Assembly: GCF_039535785.1 (NCBI RefSeq)
Contig: NZ_BAAAXV010000001.1
Span: forward strand, 930,001 to 994,000
Reading direction: 5' to 3'
DNA from: Nonomuraea helvata
Lineage (GTDB): Bacteria > Actinomycetota > Actinomycetes > Streptosporangiales > Streptosporangiaceae
DNA length: 64,000 bases
The first letter of the stretch is position 1. Each line of letters opens with the position of its first letter. This document shows positions 33,701 to 44,203 of the stretch, piece after piece. The position numbers and the translations under genes are program-made. A model generated the notes under the pieces. That model was not told the origin of the DNA, made no database searches, and worked only from the letters and a program-made list of their open reading frames with translations.

Positions 33701-34060
33701 TTACTGCGCGATATCCTGCCGCAACGCCACCGCGCCACGCAGGTAAACGTGCTGGATCTCCGACCGCGGGCGGTCGGTCTCGACGTGGGCCATGAGGCGC
33801 ACCACGCGGGGCAGCGCCCCCGGCACGGCGATCTCGGTGCAGCAGATCAGCGGCACCTCGTGAAAACCCAGCTTACGCGCCGCGAGCGCCGGGAACTCGG
33901 CCGTCAGGTCGGGCGTGGCCGTGAACAGCACACTGATCACGTCGTCCGTGGTCAGCTGGTTACGCTCCATGATCGCAGCGACCAGCTCGGTCGTGCCCAC
34001 GATGATCGAGTCGCGGTCGTCGGCGTCCACCTGGATCGCCCCACGGATCGCGCGCACCAT
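33701..34060 (-). CDS. aroH: Chorismate mutase, AroH type
   Basis: About 119 residues, the size of the Bacillus-type trimeric enzyme that turns chorismate into prephenate. Active-site elements are MVRAIRGAIQV (N-terminal Arg), the ATPDLTAEFPALAARKLG segment, ICCTEIAVPGALPRVVR (Cys, Glu and Arg) and a late HVYLRGAVALR. Start ATG 34060 has AAGGGG upstream. It directly precedes tyrA. Confidence 0.96.
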   Translation of the reverse strand: MVRAIRGAIQVDADDRDSIIVGTTELVAAIMERNQLTTDDVISVLFTATPDLTAEFPALAARKLGFHEVPLICCTEIAVPGALPRVVRLMAHVETDRPRSEIQHVYLRGAVALRQDIAQ

Positions 34061-34129
34061 GTGGTTCGTCCCCTTCCATAGCGGGAGAGCCCGTGCGGAG
34101 GTTCGCACGGGCTCCTGCGTCCAGCCAGA

Positions 34130-35905
34130 TTACAGCTTCACGGCAGCGTAAAGTTCGCCGACCTCCGTCAAGGTCAGCGCCCTGACGGTCCCCGGCTTGG
34201 TGCGGCCCAGCTTCACCGGGCCGAACTCGATCCTGGCCAGGTCGATCACCCGGTGCCCCGCCTCCTCCAGCATGCGTCGTACGACGTGCTTGCGGCCCTC
34301 ATGCAGGACGACCTCGACCAGCGCCTGCTGGCCGTGCTCCTGCACGATCGAGAAGTCGTCGGCCCTGGCGATGCCGTCCTCCAGCTCGATGCCCTGCTTG
34401 AGCCGGCGCCCCAGGTCCCGCGGGATCGGGCCCGGCACCTTGGCCCAGTACTTCTTCTGCACGCCGTAGCTGGGATGCGTCAGCCTGTTGGCCAGCTCGC
34501 CGTCGTTGGTGAGCAGCAGCAGGCCCTCGGTCTCGGTGTCCAGCCTGCCCACGTGGAACAGCCGCGGCGCCAGCTCCTCGACGTAGTCGGCCAGGCACGG
34601 ACGGCCCTGCGGGTCGTTCATGGTGGAGACGACGCCGATGGGCTTGTTCATGGCGTAGTAGACGAGGTCGGGGGCCGTGGGGATGCGCTTGCCGTCCACG
34701 TGGATGACCTGCGTCGCCGGGTCGACCTTGGCGCCGAAGCGCCGCACGACCTGGCCGTTCACGGTGACCCTGCCCTCGCCGATCATCTCCTCGCACGCCC
34801 TGCGGCTGGCCACGCCCGCCTGGGCGAGCACCTTCTGCAGCCGCACCCCGTTGGGGACCTCGGTGGTGTCGCGCTCGTCGGTGTAGTCGTCGTCGTAGAA
34901 GTCGCGGTCACGGAGAGGCTGGCGCGCGGCCTTCACCCGGTCGTGCTGGGGGCTGCCGCTTCCGACGGGCCGGCGGTCACGCTGAGGGCCGCCGCTTCCG
35001 GTGGTCCGGCGGTCACGCTGGGGGCTGCCGCCTCCGATGGTCTGTACGTCGTCGCGCCGGGTCGTACGCGGGGCCCGCTCGGGCCGGGCGTCGGCGTCGC
35101 GCTTGCCGTACCTGGAGCGCGTGGCGGCCGGGGCGGCGTCTTCCCTGCGCCCGCTCCGATCGGCCCGGAACCCGCCACGGTCCTCACTGCGCCCGGCACC
35201 GTAGCCGCCGCGCTCCTGACTGCGCCCGGCACCGTAGCCGCCGCGTTCCTGGCTCCGCCCAGCGCCGTAGTCGCCGCCACGCTCGTCACGTCGGCCGGCA
35301 CCGTAGCCGCCGCGTTCCTGGCTCCGCCCAGCGCCGTAGCCACCGCCACGCTCGTCACGTCGGCCGGCACCGTAGCCACCGCGCTCCTCACGACGGCCGG
35401 CGCCGTAGCCACCGCCGCGCTCGTCGTCACGGCGCTCGGTGCGGTACCCCGGACGGCCTTCGCGACCACCGGGACGGCCCTCACGACCTCCGGAACGGGT
35501 CTCGCGACCGCCAGGACGGGTCTCACGGTCACCGGGGCGGGTCTCGCGGTCACCGTAACGGGCCTCGCGGTCGCCGTAACGGCTGCCACGGTCGTCGCGA
35601 CGCGGCTCGCGGTCGTCGCGGCGGTAACGGTCGTCGCGCTCGCCGCGCGAGGCGCCCTGCTCACGCGCGCCAGACCCGTACCGGGCACGCGATCCACTGC
35701 GGTCGGCGCGAAGGGAGTCACGCGATCCGCCGCGGGAGTCGTCACGCCGGCCCCCACCGCGGGAGTCGCCACGTGCGTCGTTGGAACGGAAACCCGAACC
35801 GGAGTCGGAACGGAAGGCGGGACGCCCGCCACGGCCCTGGTCGGAGCCGCCGGTACGTCCACGACCGCGTCCATCACCGGACGGGGTGCTTCGCCTGTTG
35901 ATCAC
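34130..35905 (-). CDS. RluB-type 23S rRNA pseudouridine synthase with long RGG-repeat N terminus
   Basis: About 591 residues. The C-terminal 240 form a complete enzyme: S4 domain (VRLQKVLAQAGVASRRACEE), the catalytic Asp in FHVGRLDTETEGLLLLTND, and GRKHVVRRMLEEAGHRVIDL. The first 340 or so are Arg/Gly/Asp-rich and disordered: first RDDREPRRDDRGSRYGDRE-like stretches, then about eight ERGGYGAGR units. Such RGG tracts bind RNA non-specifically. Typical relatives have far shorter extensions. Start GTG 35905 overlaps the scpB stop (GTGA). Related RluB enzymes modify U2605 in 23S rRNA. Confidence 0.93.
   Translation of the reverse strand: MINRRSTPSGDGRGRGRTGGSDQGRGGRPAFRSDSGSGFRSNDARGDSRGGGRRDDSRGGSRDSLRADRSGSRARYGSGAREQGASRGERDDRYRRDDREPRRDDRGSRYGDREARYGDRETRPGDRETRPGGRETRSGGREGRPGGREGRPGYRTERRDDERGGGYGAGRREERGGYGAGRRDERGGGYGAGRSQERGGYGAGRRDERGGDYGAGRSQERGGYGAGRSQERGGYGAGRSEDRGGFRADRSGRREDAAPAATRSRYGKRDADARPERAPRTTRRDDVQTIGGGSPQRDRRTTGSGGPQRDRRPVGSGSPQHDRVKAARQPLRDRDFYDDDYTDERDTTEVPNGVRLQKVLAQAGVASRRACEEMIGEGRVTVNGQVVRRFGAKVDPATQVIHVDGKRIPTAPDLVYYAMNKPIGVVSTMNDPQGRPCLADYVEELAPRLFHVGRLDTETEGLLLLTNDGELANRLTHPSYGVQKKYWAKVPGPIPRDLGRRLKQGIELEDGIARADDFSIVQEHGQQALVEVVLHEGRKHVVRRMLEEAGHRVIDLARIEFGPVKLGRTKPGTVRALTLTEVGELYAAVKL
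35165..35420. repeat. Coding minisatellite for ERGGYGAGR units
   Basis: Units of 33 or 36 bases built on CGGCACCGTAGCCGCCGCG, with small substitutions, all in frame with the pseudouridine synthase. Not a CRISPR: no unique spacers. Confidence 0.85.
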
Positions 35906-37128
35906 TTTGTTGTCTCCTCGAGGTTCTCCACGTCGTCGGGGAGGAAGGGCGCGAGCTCGGGGAGCTCGCTGAGGTCCCGAAGTCCCAGACGTTCAAGGAA
36001 GTATGAGCTTGTCCGGTAGAGCATTGCCTGGCTCTCCGGGTCGGTGCCGGCCTCCTCGACCAGCCCTCTTGCGACGAGCGTCCGCATGACGCCGTCGCTG
36101 TTGACGCCGCGTACCGCGGCTACGCGAGCCCGGCTCACCGGTTGCCGGTAAGCCACGACCGCGAGTGTTTCAAGCGCGGCTTGAGTCAGCCGCGTCTGCT
36201 GGCCGTCGCGGACGAACCGCTCGACCAAAGGCGCGCAGTCGGCCCGCGTGTAGAACCGCCAACCGCCCGCGACTTCTCGCAAGTCAAAACCCCGGCCGGC
36301 AGCGGTGTATTCCGCCGACAGCCTTCGCAGCGCCGCAGCGACCTCATGGGTGGGCCGCTCCAGCACCTGAGCCAGTGTCACCTCGGCGACGGGCTCGTCA
36401 ACGACCAGCAGGATAGCCTCCAACGCCGCCTCCAGCGTCGGCCCACCGCCTTCCTGCCCAGAACCTTCCTCGCCGCCTTCCCGGTCCGAGTCCGGCTCAC
36501 TGCCACCCTGCGCCGTCCCTTCCACGGCCTCCGGGTGGCCCCTCTCGTCGAACGCGCGCGTCGCGGCGGGCTTCGCCACACCGCGGCCCGCCGACCCGGC
36601 GTCTGAAGGATCCGCGCCTGGAGCAGCGCCCACGTGACCCGCCACGCCACCTGCATCCGCTTGACCCGCTACCTCGGCGGCACCCGCCTGAGTCGCCACC
36701 TCATCGCCGTCCGGAGCACCGGCCACCCGTGCGCCGCCCGGTGCACCATCGTCGGCAGTGGGCGGCGCGGCGTCGGCAAGGGCGGCGGTCGGAGGGGCGG
36801 GCGTCTCGTCAGAGGGCAGCAGGACGGCGTCCGACGGCGCATGGACCGACGGCACGTCGTCCTCAGAAGTCTCGTCGGAGGGCGACGGCACGTCGTCCTC
36901 AGGCGTCTCATCGGAGGGTGAGGAGTCGTCAGGCGTCTCGTCGGAGGGAGAGGAGTCGTCCTCACCCGCCTCGTCGGAAGGCGGCGAAACGCCGTCCTCC
37001 GACACCTCACCGTCCTCCACCGCCGGGGCGGACGGTTGGACGAGGGAGCCTGGGAGGGTCATCCAGGCGGGCAGTGGCGGTTCGGAGTCCGGGGAGCGGC
37101 GGGGGGTGGGCAGTGGGTTGTCAGTCAT
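35902..37128 (-). CDS. scpB: Segregation and condensation protein ScpB with long acidic N terminus
   Basis: About 408 residues against 180-220 for typical ScpB. The C-terminal half is a normal ScpB with two winged helices: LEAALEAILLVVDEPVAEVTLA, ALETLAVVAYRQPVSRARVA and RGVNSDGVMRTLVARGLVEE. The N-terminal 220 residues are acidic and disordered, with SPSDETPEDD-type repeats (DNA about 36850-36990). It works with ScpA and SMC as kleisin partner in chromosome condensation. Start ATG 37128 overlaps the scpA stop by eight bases. Confidence 0.95.
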   Translation of the reverse strand: MTDNPLPTPRRSPDSEPPLPAWMTLPGSLVQPSAPAVEDGEVSEDGVSPPSDEAGEDDSSPSDETPDDSSPSDETPEDDVPSPSDETSEDDVPSVHAPSDAVLLPSDETPAPPTAALADAAPPTADDGAPGGARVAGAPDGDEVATQAGAAEVAGQADAGGVAGHVGAAPGADPSDAGSAGRGVAKPAATRAFDERGHPEAVEGTAQGGSEPDSDREGGEEGSGQEGGGPTLEAALEAILLVVDEPVAEVTLAQVLERPTHEVAAALRRLSAEYTAAGRGFDLREVAGGWRFYTRADCAPLVERFVRDGQQTRLTQAALETLAVVAYRQPVSRARVAAVRGVNSDGVMRTLVARGLVEEAGTDPESQAMLYRTSSYFLERLGLRDLSELPELAPFLPDDVENLEETTK

Positions 37129-37939
37129 TGCGTGCTTTCTCCGCGGATTCCTCGTAATCGTCACCCACCGCGACGTCGCCGTCGTCAGCGCCCGTCCAGG
37201 TGATGTGCAGATCCCCCAGCGGCTCGACCTGCTCGAACGTCACCGCCGACTCCCTGAACAGCTCCAGGGCCGCCAGGAACCGGGCGATGACCTCGAAGGT
37301 GCCGTCGCAGTCGGCCACCAGCGCGCGGAAGGTGGCGCGCCGGAGCCGGCGCAGGTGCATGACCAGGATGGCCGCCTGCTCCTTGACGCTCGCGAGGGGC
37401 TGGTAGATGTGCCCGACGTTGACGGTGGGCGGCAGCTTGGGGGTGAACGCCTTGGCGGCGATCTTCGCGAGCTGCTCGGGACCGATGCCCAGGATGAGCT
37501 CGGGCAGCAGGTTGGCGAACTGCGCCTCCATCGGAGCCGTACGGGGGAAGCGCAGCGCCTCCTCCGCCATCCGCCCCGCGAAGAGCTTCGCCACCTCCTT
37601 GTACGCCTTGTACTGCAGCAACCGTGCGAACAGCAGGTCCCTGGCCTCCAGCAGCGCCAGGTCCTCCTCGTCCTCCACCTCGCCTGAAGGCAGCAGCCTG
37701 GCCGCCTTCAGGTCCAGCAGGGTAGCCGCGACCAGCAGGAAGTGGCTGGTCTGGTCGAGATCCCACTCGGGCCCGCGCGAGCGGATGTAGGAGATGAACT
37801 CGTCCGTGACCTTGGAGAGCGAGACCTCGGTGATGTCCAGCTTGTGCTTGGCGATGAGCCCGAGCAGCAGATCGAAGGGGCCCTCGAAGACGTCCAGGTG
37901 GACCTGGAACCCTTGAGGAGTCTGCTCGGAGTCGGTCAC
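37121..37939 (-). CDS. scpA: Segregation and condensation protein ScpA
   Basis: About 272 residues. Kleisin that bridges SMC heads. FQVHLDVFEGPFDLLLGLI near the start, HFLLVAATLLDLKAARLLP in the middle and the C-terminal winged helix (FRALVADCDGTFEVIARFLAALEL, quoted as VADCDGTFEVIARF) are typical. Start GTG 37939 overlaps the parA stop (GTGA). Confidence 0.97.
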   Translation of the reverse strand: MTDSEQTPQGFQVHLDVFEGPFDLLLGLIAKHKLDITEVSLSKVTDEFISYIRSRGPEWDLDQTSHFLLVAATLLDLKAARLLPSGEVEDEEDLALLEARDLLFARLLQYKAYKEVAKLFAGRMAEEALRFPRTAPMEAQFANLLPELILGIGPEQLAKIAAKAFTPKLPPTVNVGHIYQPLASVKEQAAILVMHLRRLRRATFRALVADCDGTFEVIARFLAALELFRESAVTFEQVEPLGDLHITWTGADDGDVAVGDDYEESAEKARND

Positions 37940-38877
37940 CTGGCCATTGTGGCAGGCGCCGGCCAGCGCGACAGCACTTCGCGGGCCAGCTCACGGTAGG
38001 CGCTCGCGCCCAGCGAGGAAGGATCGAAGGTGGTGATGGGCTCGCCGGCGACCGTCGCGTCAGGGAAGCGGACCGTACGGTTGATCACCGTGTGGAACAC
38101 CTTGTCGCCGAACGCCTCGACCACGCGGGCCAGCACCTCGCGCCCGTGCAGGGTGCGGGCGTCGTACATGGTGGCCAGCAGCCCCTCGATCTCGAGGTCC
38201 TCGTTGAGCCGCTCCTGGACCTTGGAGATCGTGTCCATGAGCAGCGCCACGCCGCGCAGCGCGAAGAACTCGCACTCCAGGGGCACCATCACACCGTGGG
38301 CGCAGGTCAGCGCGTTGATCGTGAGCAGGCCCAGCGAGGGCTGGCAGTCGATGAGACAAACGTCGTAGTGCGGCAGCAGCGGCTTGATCACCCGGCCGAG
38401 CACCTGCTCGCGCGCGACCTCGGTGACGAGCTGGACTTCGGCGGCCGACAGGTCGATGTTGCTCGGCAGCAGGTCGAGCCCCTCGACGCCGGTCTCGAGG
38501 AGCACGTCCTCGGCGGTGACGCCCCGCTCCATCAGCAGGTTGTAGACGGTCAGGTCGAGCTGGAGCGGGTTGATGCCCAGGCCGACCGAGAGCGCGCCCT
38601 GGGGGTCGAAGTCGACCAGCAGCACCTTGAGGCCGTATTCGACGAGCGCGGCCCCCAGGTTGATGGTCGTCGTGGTCTTGCCGACGCCGCCCTTCTGGTT
38701 GACCATCGCCACCACGCGCGCCGGGCCGTGCACCGCGGGCGGCACCGGCTCGGGGAACACGGGTCTGGGCCGCTGCGTGGGCCCCAGGTTGACGCCGTTG
38801 GAAGGCGCGTTGGTCTTCGTGTCGCCCCAGGGGTTGTCGGGGGTCCCCGGGGTCGAACCCTTGGTCGTCACAGTCAC
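37936..38877 (-). CDS. ParA/Soj-family ATPase linked to scpAB
   Basis: About 313 residues. Deviant Walker A VNQKGGVGKTTTTINLG, then LLVDFDPQGALS and CLIDCQPSLGLLTINAL. A proline-rich N-terminal arm of about 50 residues precedes the ATPase. It is not next to a parB or parS, and in actinobacteria this ParA-like gene regularly precedes scpA-scpB, so it is probably a chromosome-organisation ATPase distinct from the origin-proximal ParA. Start GTG 38877. Confidence 0.93.
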   Translation of the reverse strand: MTVTTKGSTPGTPDNPWGDTKTNAPSNGVNLGPTQRPRPVFPEPVPPAVHGPARVVAMVNQKGGVGKTTTTINLGAALVEYGLKVLLVDFDPQGALSVGLGINPLQLDLTVYNLLMERGVTAEDVLLETGVEGLDLLPSNIDLSAAEVQLVTEVAREQVLGRVIKPLLPHYDVCLIDCQPSLGLLTINALTCAHGVMVPLECEFFALRGVALLMDTISKVQERLNEDLEIEGLLATMYDARTLHGREVLARVVEAFGDKVFHTVINRTVRFPDATVAGEPITTFDPSSLGASAYRELAREVLSRWPAPATMAR

Positions 38878-38910
38878 CAGCTCGAACCTCCCTGACGATC
38901 CCGAACCGGA

Positions 38911-38992
38911 CCGTCCGGACGGACACTATGGCGTCGGCACTTTATGCGGCAAGGCGGCACGCCGACGGTGCCGCACGTCGGAAACGACTATA
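38911..38992 (-). promoter_or_regulatory. Probable promoter and palindrome ahead of parA-scpA-scpB-rluB
   Basis: On the minus strand TATAGT (38992-38987) is a good -10 box. Downstream lies the perfect 12-bp palindrome CCGTCCGGACGG (38911-38922), a possible operator in the untranslated leader. It is not the ParB target sequence. Confidence 0.4.
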
Positions 38993-38994
38993 GA

Positions 38995-39900
38995 TCACTG
39001 CCGGGCACGCGGATGCGCGGCGGCATAGACCTCGCGGAGCTTGTCGACCGTGACCAGCGTGTAGACCTGCGTGGTCGTCACGGAGGCGTGGCCGAGCAGT
39101 TCCTGGACCACCCTAACGTCAGCGCCGCCGTCCAAAAGGTGGGTTGCGAATGAATGGCGGAGAACGTGGGGACTTATCCGGGCGAGTCCGGCGCGTTCGG
39201 CGGCGGCCTGGAGCACCTCCCACGCTCCCTGCCTGGTCAGACGGCCTCCCCTGGCGTTCAGGAACACGGCGGGGGTGCCGCGCCCGTGCGCGAGCAGCCC
39301 AGGACGGGCCCGTACGAGGTACGCGTCGAGCGCGGAGCGGGCATAGCGGCCCAAGGGCACGACGCGGGTGCGGCCGCCTTTTCCGCGCAGGCGTACCTGG
39401 TCGTCCTCGAGGTCGTCCACGGCCAGCCCGACGGCCTCGGAGATGCGGGCGCCGGTGCCGTACAGGACCTCCAGCAGCGCGCGGTTGCGCAGCGTGAGAG
39501 GCGCGCCGTCGGGGCCGGAGGCGGCGATGAGCCGCTCGACCTCGTCCACGGCGATGGCCTTGGGGAGCCTGCGGAGCTGGCGCGGCGGGCGTACCTCGTG
39601 GGCGGGGTCGTGGGCCGTGACGCCTTCGCGCAGAGCGAAACGGTGCAGCCCGCGCACGGCGGAGACGGCGCGGGCGGCCGAGCTGGCGACGAGCGCGGGG
39701 TGCTCGCCGTCACCCTCGCGCAAGGAGGCGAGGAAGGCCAGTACGTCGGCCTCCCCCACCTCGTCCAGCTCCGCCCGGCCGCGCGCGTGCAGATGGGCGA
39801 CGTATCGCCGCAGGTCACGACGGTAGGACGCGAGCGTGTTGGCAGCGAGGCCCCGCTCCACCGCCAGATGGGCGAGGTAGCTGGAGAGCACCGCCTCCAC
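38995..39900 (-). CDS. xerD: Tyrosine recombinase XerD
   Basis: About 301 residues. Chromosome-dimer resolution at dif. SAM-like N-terminal domain ([23 protein letters not shown]), then the catalytic set: Arg in [12 protein letters not shown], His-x-x-Arg in [15 protein letters not shown], His in [11 protein letters not shown] and Tyr in VYT. Start GTG 39900. It lies in the conserved pyrG-nudix-xerD-parA-scpAB order, so it is a housekeeping recombinase rather than a phage integrase. Confidence 0.96.
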   Translation of the reverse strand: MEAVLSSYLAHLAVERGLAANTLASYRRDLRRYVAHLHARGRAELDEVGEADVLAFLASLREGDGEHPALVASSAARAVSAVRGLHRFALREGVTAHDPAHEVRPPRQLRRLPKAIAVDEVERLIAASGPDGAPLTLRNRALLEVLYGTGARISEAVGLAVDDLEDDQVRLRGKGGRTRVVPLGRYARSALDAYLVRARPGLLAHGRGTPAVFLNARGGRLTRQGAWEVLQAAAERAGLARISPHVLRHSFATHLLDGGADVRVVQELLGHASVTTTQVYTLVTVDKLREVYAAAHPRARQ

Positions 39901-39915
39901 GAGCTGGTCCTTCCG

Positions 39916-42224
<2,309 letters not shown>

Positions 42225-42289
42225 TCAGGATATCAAACAACGCCCCCGACATGCCCGAACGGGTTGACCTAGCGGTAACTTTGGTCCCT

Positions 42290-42952
42290 ATGTCATTAGT
42301 ACGGCGGGCAGTGGGCACGCTGATTCACCGTGCCTACGGGGCGATCCGCCGCGCCGGCGCCATCTCCCCGTTGAGCCCCGCGGGCTACCGGTTCCGCCGG
42401 CTGGGCGACGGAGTCAGCATCGCGTTCCCCCCGGGCGCGATCTTCGGCGAGCAGTGGATCGAGATCGGCGACCACACGCTCATCGGCGAACGCGTGTCGC
42501 TCTCGTGCGGCATGATGCCGGGGGTGGACCTCGGGCCCGACTCGATCCTCCGCGTCGGCCACGGCTGCTCGATCGGCCGCGGCTCGCACATCGTGGCCCA
42601 CCAGTCGGTCGACATCGGAGACGACGTCTTCACCGGCCCGTACGTCTACATCACCGACCAGAACCACGTCTACGACGACCCTGACGTCCCGATCGGGCGC
42701 CAGTGGCCCCGCAACAGCCCGGTCTCGATCGGCTCCGGCTCGTGGCTGGGAGCCGGAGCGATCATCCTCCCGGGCACGACGCTGGGCCGCCAGTGCGTGG
42801 TGGCGGCCGGGGCGGTGGTCCGCGGCACGTTCCCGGACCACAGCGTGGTCGCCGGCGTCCCGGCCAGGCTGGTACGCGGCTACTCGCCGGAACTCGGCTG
42901 GCACGCCCCACCCATCCCTCTCCCCCTGGACCGCCGCGCCACCGCCTCCTGA
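42290..42952 (+). CDS. Left-handed beta-helix acyltransferase (WbbJ type)
   Basis: About 220 residues. Hexapeptide repeats are visible as IEIGDHTLIGERVSL, LRVGHGCSIGRGSHI, VDIGDDVFTGPYVYI and SIGSGSWLGAGAIIL. The catalytic His lies in ITDQNHVYDD. Such enzymes O-acetylate sugars of the cell surface. ATG 42290 is chosen over an upstream frame that overlaps pyrG; TAACTT at 42276-42281 could serve as -10 for a leaderless mRNA. No neighbouring polysaccharide genes. Confidence 0.88.
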   Translation: MSLVRRAVGTLIHRAYGAIRRAGAISPLSPAGYRFRRLGDGVSIAFPPGAIFGEQWIEIGDHTLIGERVSLSCGMMPGVDLGPDSILRVGHGCSIGRGSHIVAHQSVDIGDDVFTGPYVYITDQNHVYDDPDVPIGRQWPRNSPVSIGSGSWLGAGAIILPGTTLGRQCVVAAGAVVRGTFPDHSVVAGVPARLVRGYSPELGWHAPPIPLPLDRRATAS

Positions 42953-42980
42953 CCCCACACCCGACATGGCCCCTTGCCAC

Positions 42981-43003
42981 CGCCGACCGGCGCCGGGTCG
43001 GCG
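42981..43003 (+). terminator. Hairpin after the acyltransferase gene
   Basis: CGCCGACC-GGCGCCG-GGTCGGCG, an 8-bp perfect stem with a 7-base loop, 28 bases after the stop. Confidence 0.6.
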
Positions 43004-43072
43004 AGACGTGGGGCGGCGCAGCCGAGTGAACAGGGATGGACCGAACAAGCTTCTGCCGGATAGCGTCGAACC

Positions 43073-44203
43073 ATGCGGACCGCCATCTGTGAGCGCCTGG
43101 GCATCGAGTTCCCGTTGTTCGCCTTCAGCCACTGCCGCGACGTGGTGGCCGCCGTCACCAACGCGGGCGGGTTCGGCGTGCTGGGCGCCATCGCGTACTC
43201 GCCCGAACAGCTCGACACCGAACTGACCTGGATCGACGGGCAGGTGAACGGCCGGCCGTACGGCGTGGACGTGCTCGTGCCCGGCAAGCTGGACGCCTCC
43301 GCGCTCGACCGGCAGGCGCACCTCATGGACTTCGTCCCCGACCGCCACCGCGACTTCGTCACCCATTTGCTGTCCAAGTACGGCGTGAGCACCCCCGTAC
43401 AGCCGCTGACGGCGGTGGCGGACGAGCTCGGCAGGCGGGTGACGGCGACCGGGGCGACGGGGCTGATCGACGTGGCGCTCAAGCACCCGATCGGGCTCAT
43501 CGCCAGCGCCCTGGGGCCGCCTCCGCCCGAGATGGTCGCCAAGGCCAGGGAGGCGGGCGTGCCGGTGGCGGCGCTGGTCGGCACGGTCGAGCACGCCCGC
43601 AGGCAGGTGGCGGCGGGCGCGGACCTCATCGTGGCGCAGGGCACCGAGGCGGGCGGGCACACCGGCGAGGTCTCCACGATGGTGCTGGTGCCGCAGGTCG
43701 TGGACGCGGTGGCCCCGACCCCCGTGCTGGCGGCGGGCGGCATCGCGTCAGGCAGGCAGATGGCGGCGGCCATGGCGCTCGGCGCGCAGGGCGTGTGGTG
43801 CGGCTCGGTCTGGCTGACCACGGAGGAGGCCGAGACGAGTCCGGCGGTCAAGCGGAAGTTCCTGGCCGCCTCGTCGCTGGACACGGTCCGGTCCAGGTCC
43901 CGTACGGGTAAGCCGGCCCGCCAGCTCAAGTCCGCCTGGACGGAGGAGTGGGACTCCGGCCAGGAGAGCCCGGGGCCGCTGGGGATGCCGCTGCAGCTGC
44001 TGGTGGCCGAGGGCGCGATGGCCCGCATCGGGGCGGCGGCCGAGAAGGGCGAGCCGGGAGCGCTGGAGCTGGTCAACTACTTCGTGGGCCAGGTGGTGGG
44101 CCAGCTCGACCAGATCAGACCGGCCCGCGAGGTGGTCTACGACATGATCAGCGAGTTCGGGGAGGCGGTGGAGCGGCTTCAGCGCCTGTCCGGCTCCGAC
44201 TAG
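43073..44203 (+). CDS. Nitronate monooxygenase family flavoprotein
   Basis: About 376 residues. FMN-dependent TIM-barrel enzymes of the 2-nitropropane dioxygenase family oxidise alkyl nitronates; some members are enoyl reductases. Seen: AVTNAGGFGVLGAIAYSPEQ, the FMN phosphate-binding GTEAGGHTG, LAAGGIASGRQMAAAMALGA and QGVWCGSVWLTT. An insertion of about 50 residues after the first strands is typical of long actinobacterial members. TAGCGT at 43061-43066 suggests a leaderless transcript. Its 3' end overlaps the convergent kinase gene by 56 bases. Confidence 0.9.
   Translation: MRTAICERLGIEFPLFAFSHCRDVVAAVTNAGGFGVLGAIAYSPEQLDTELTWIDGQVNGRPYGVDVLVPGKLDASALDRQAHLMDFVPDRHRDFVTHLLSKYGVSTPVQPLTAVADELGRRVTATGATGLIDVALKHPIGLIASALGPPPPEMVAKAREAGVPVAALVGTVEHARRQVAAGADLIVAQGTEAGGHTGEVSTMVLVPQVVDAVAPTPVLAAGGIASGRQMAAAMALGAQGVWCGSVWLTTEEAETSPAVKRKFLAASSLDTVRSRSRTGKPARQLKSAWTEEWDSGQESPGPLGMPLQLLVAEGAMARIGAAAEKGEPGALELVNYFVGQVVGQLDQIRPAREVVYDMISEFGEAVERLQRLSGSD

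Noticed and set aside
35165..35420. Regularly spaced repeats resembling a CRISPR array
   Set aside because: Repeats are directly adjacent coding units with no unique spacers, and they stay in frame with the protein.
34933..35877. Long Ala/Val/Thr-rich ORF on the same strand as the pseudouridine synthase but in another frame
   Set aside because: It is a frame-shifted reading of the RGG repeat DNA with no fold or family similarity.
37936..38877. ParA as part of a plasmid partition system
   Set aside because: No parB or parS nearby; the coupling is to scpA and scpB.
38995..39900. Tyrosine recombinase as the integrase of a genomic island
   Set aside because: It lies in the conserved pyrG-nudix-xerD-parA-scpAB order and has the XerD length; no tRNA attachment site was seen.
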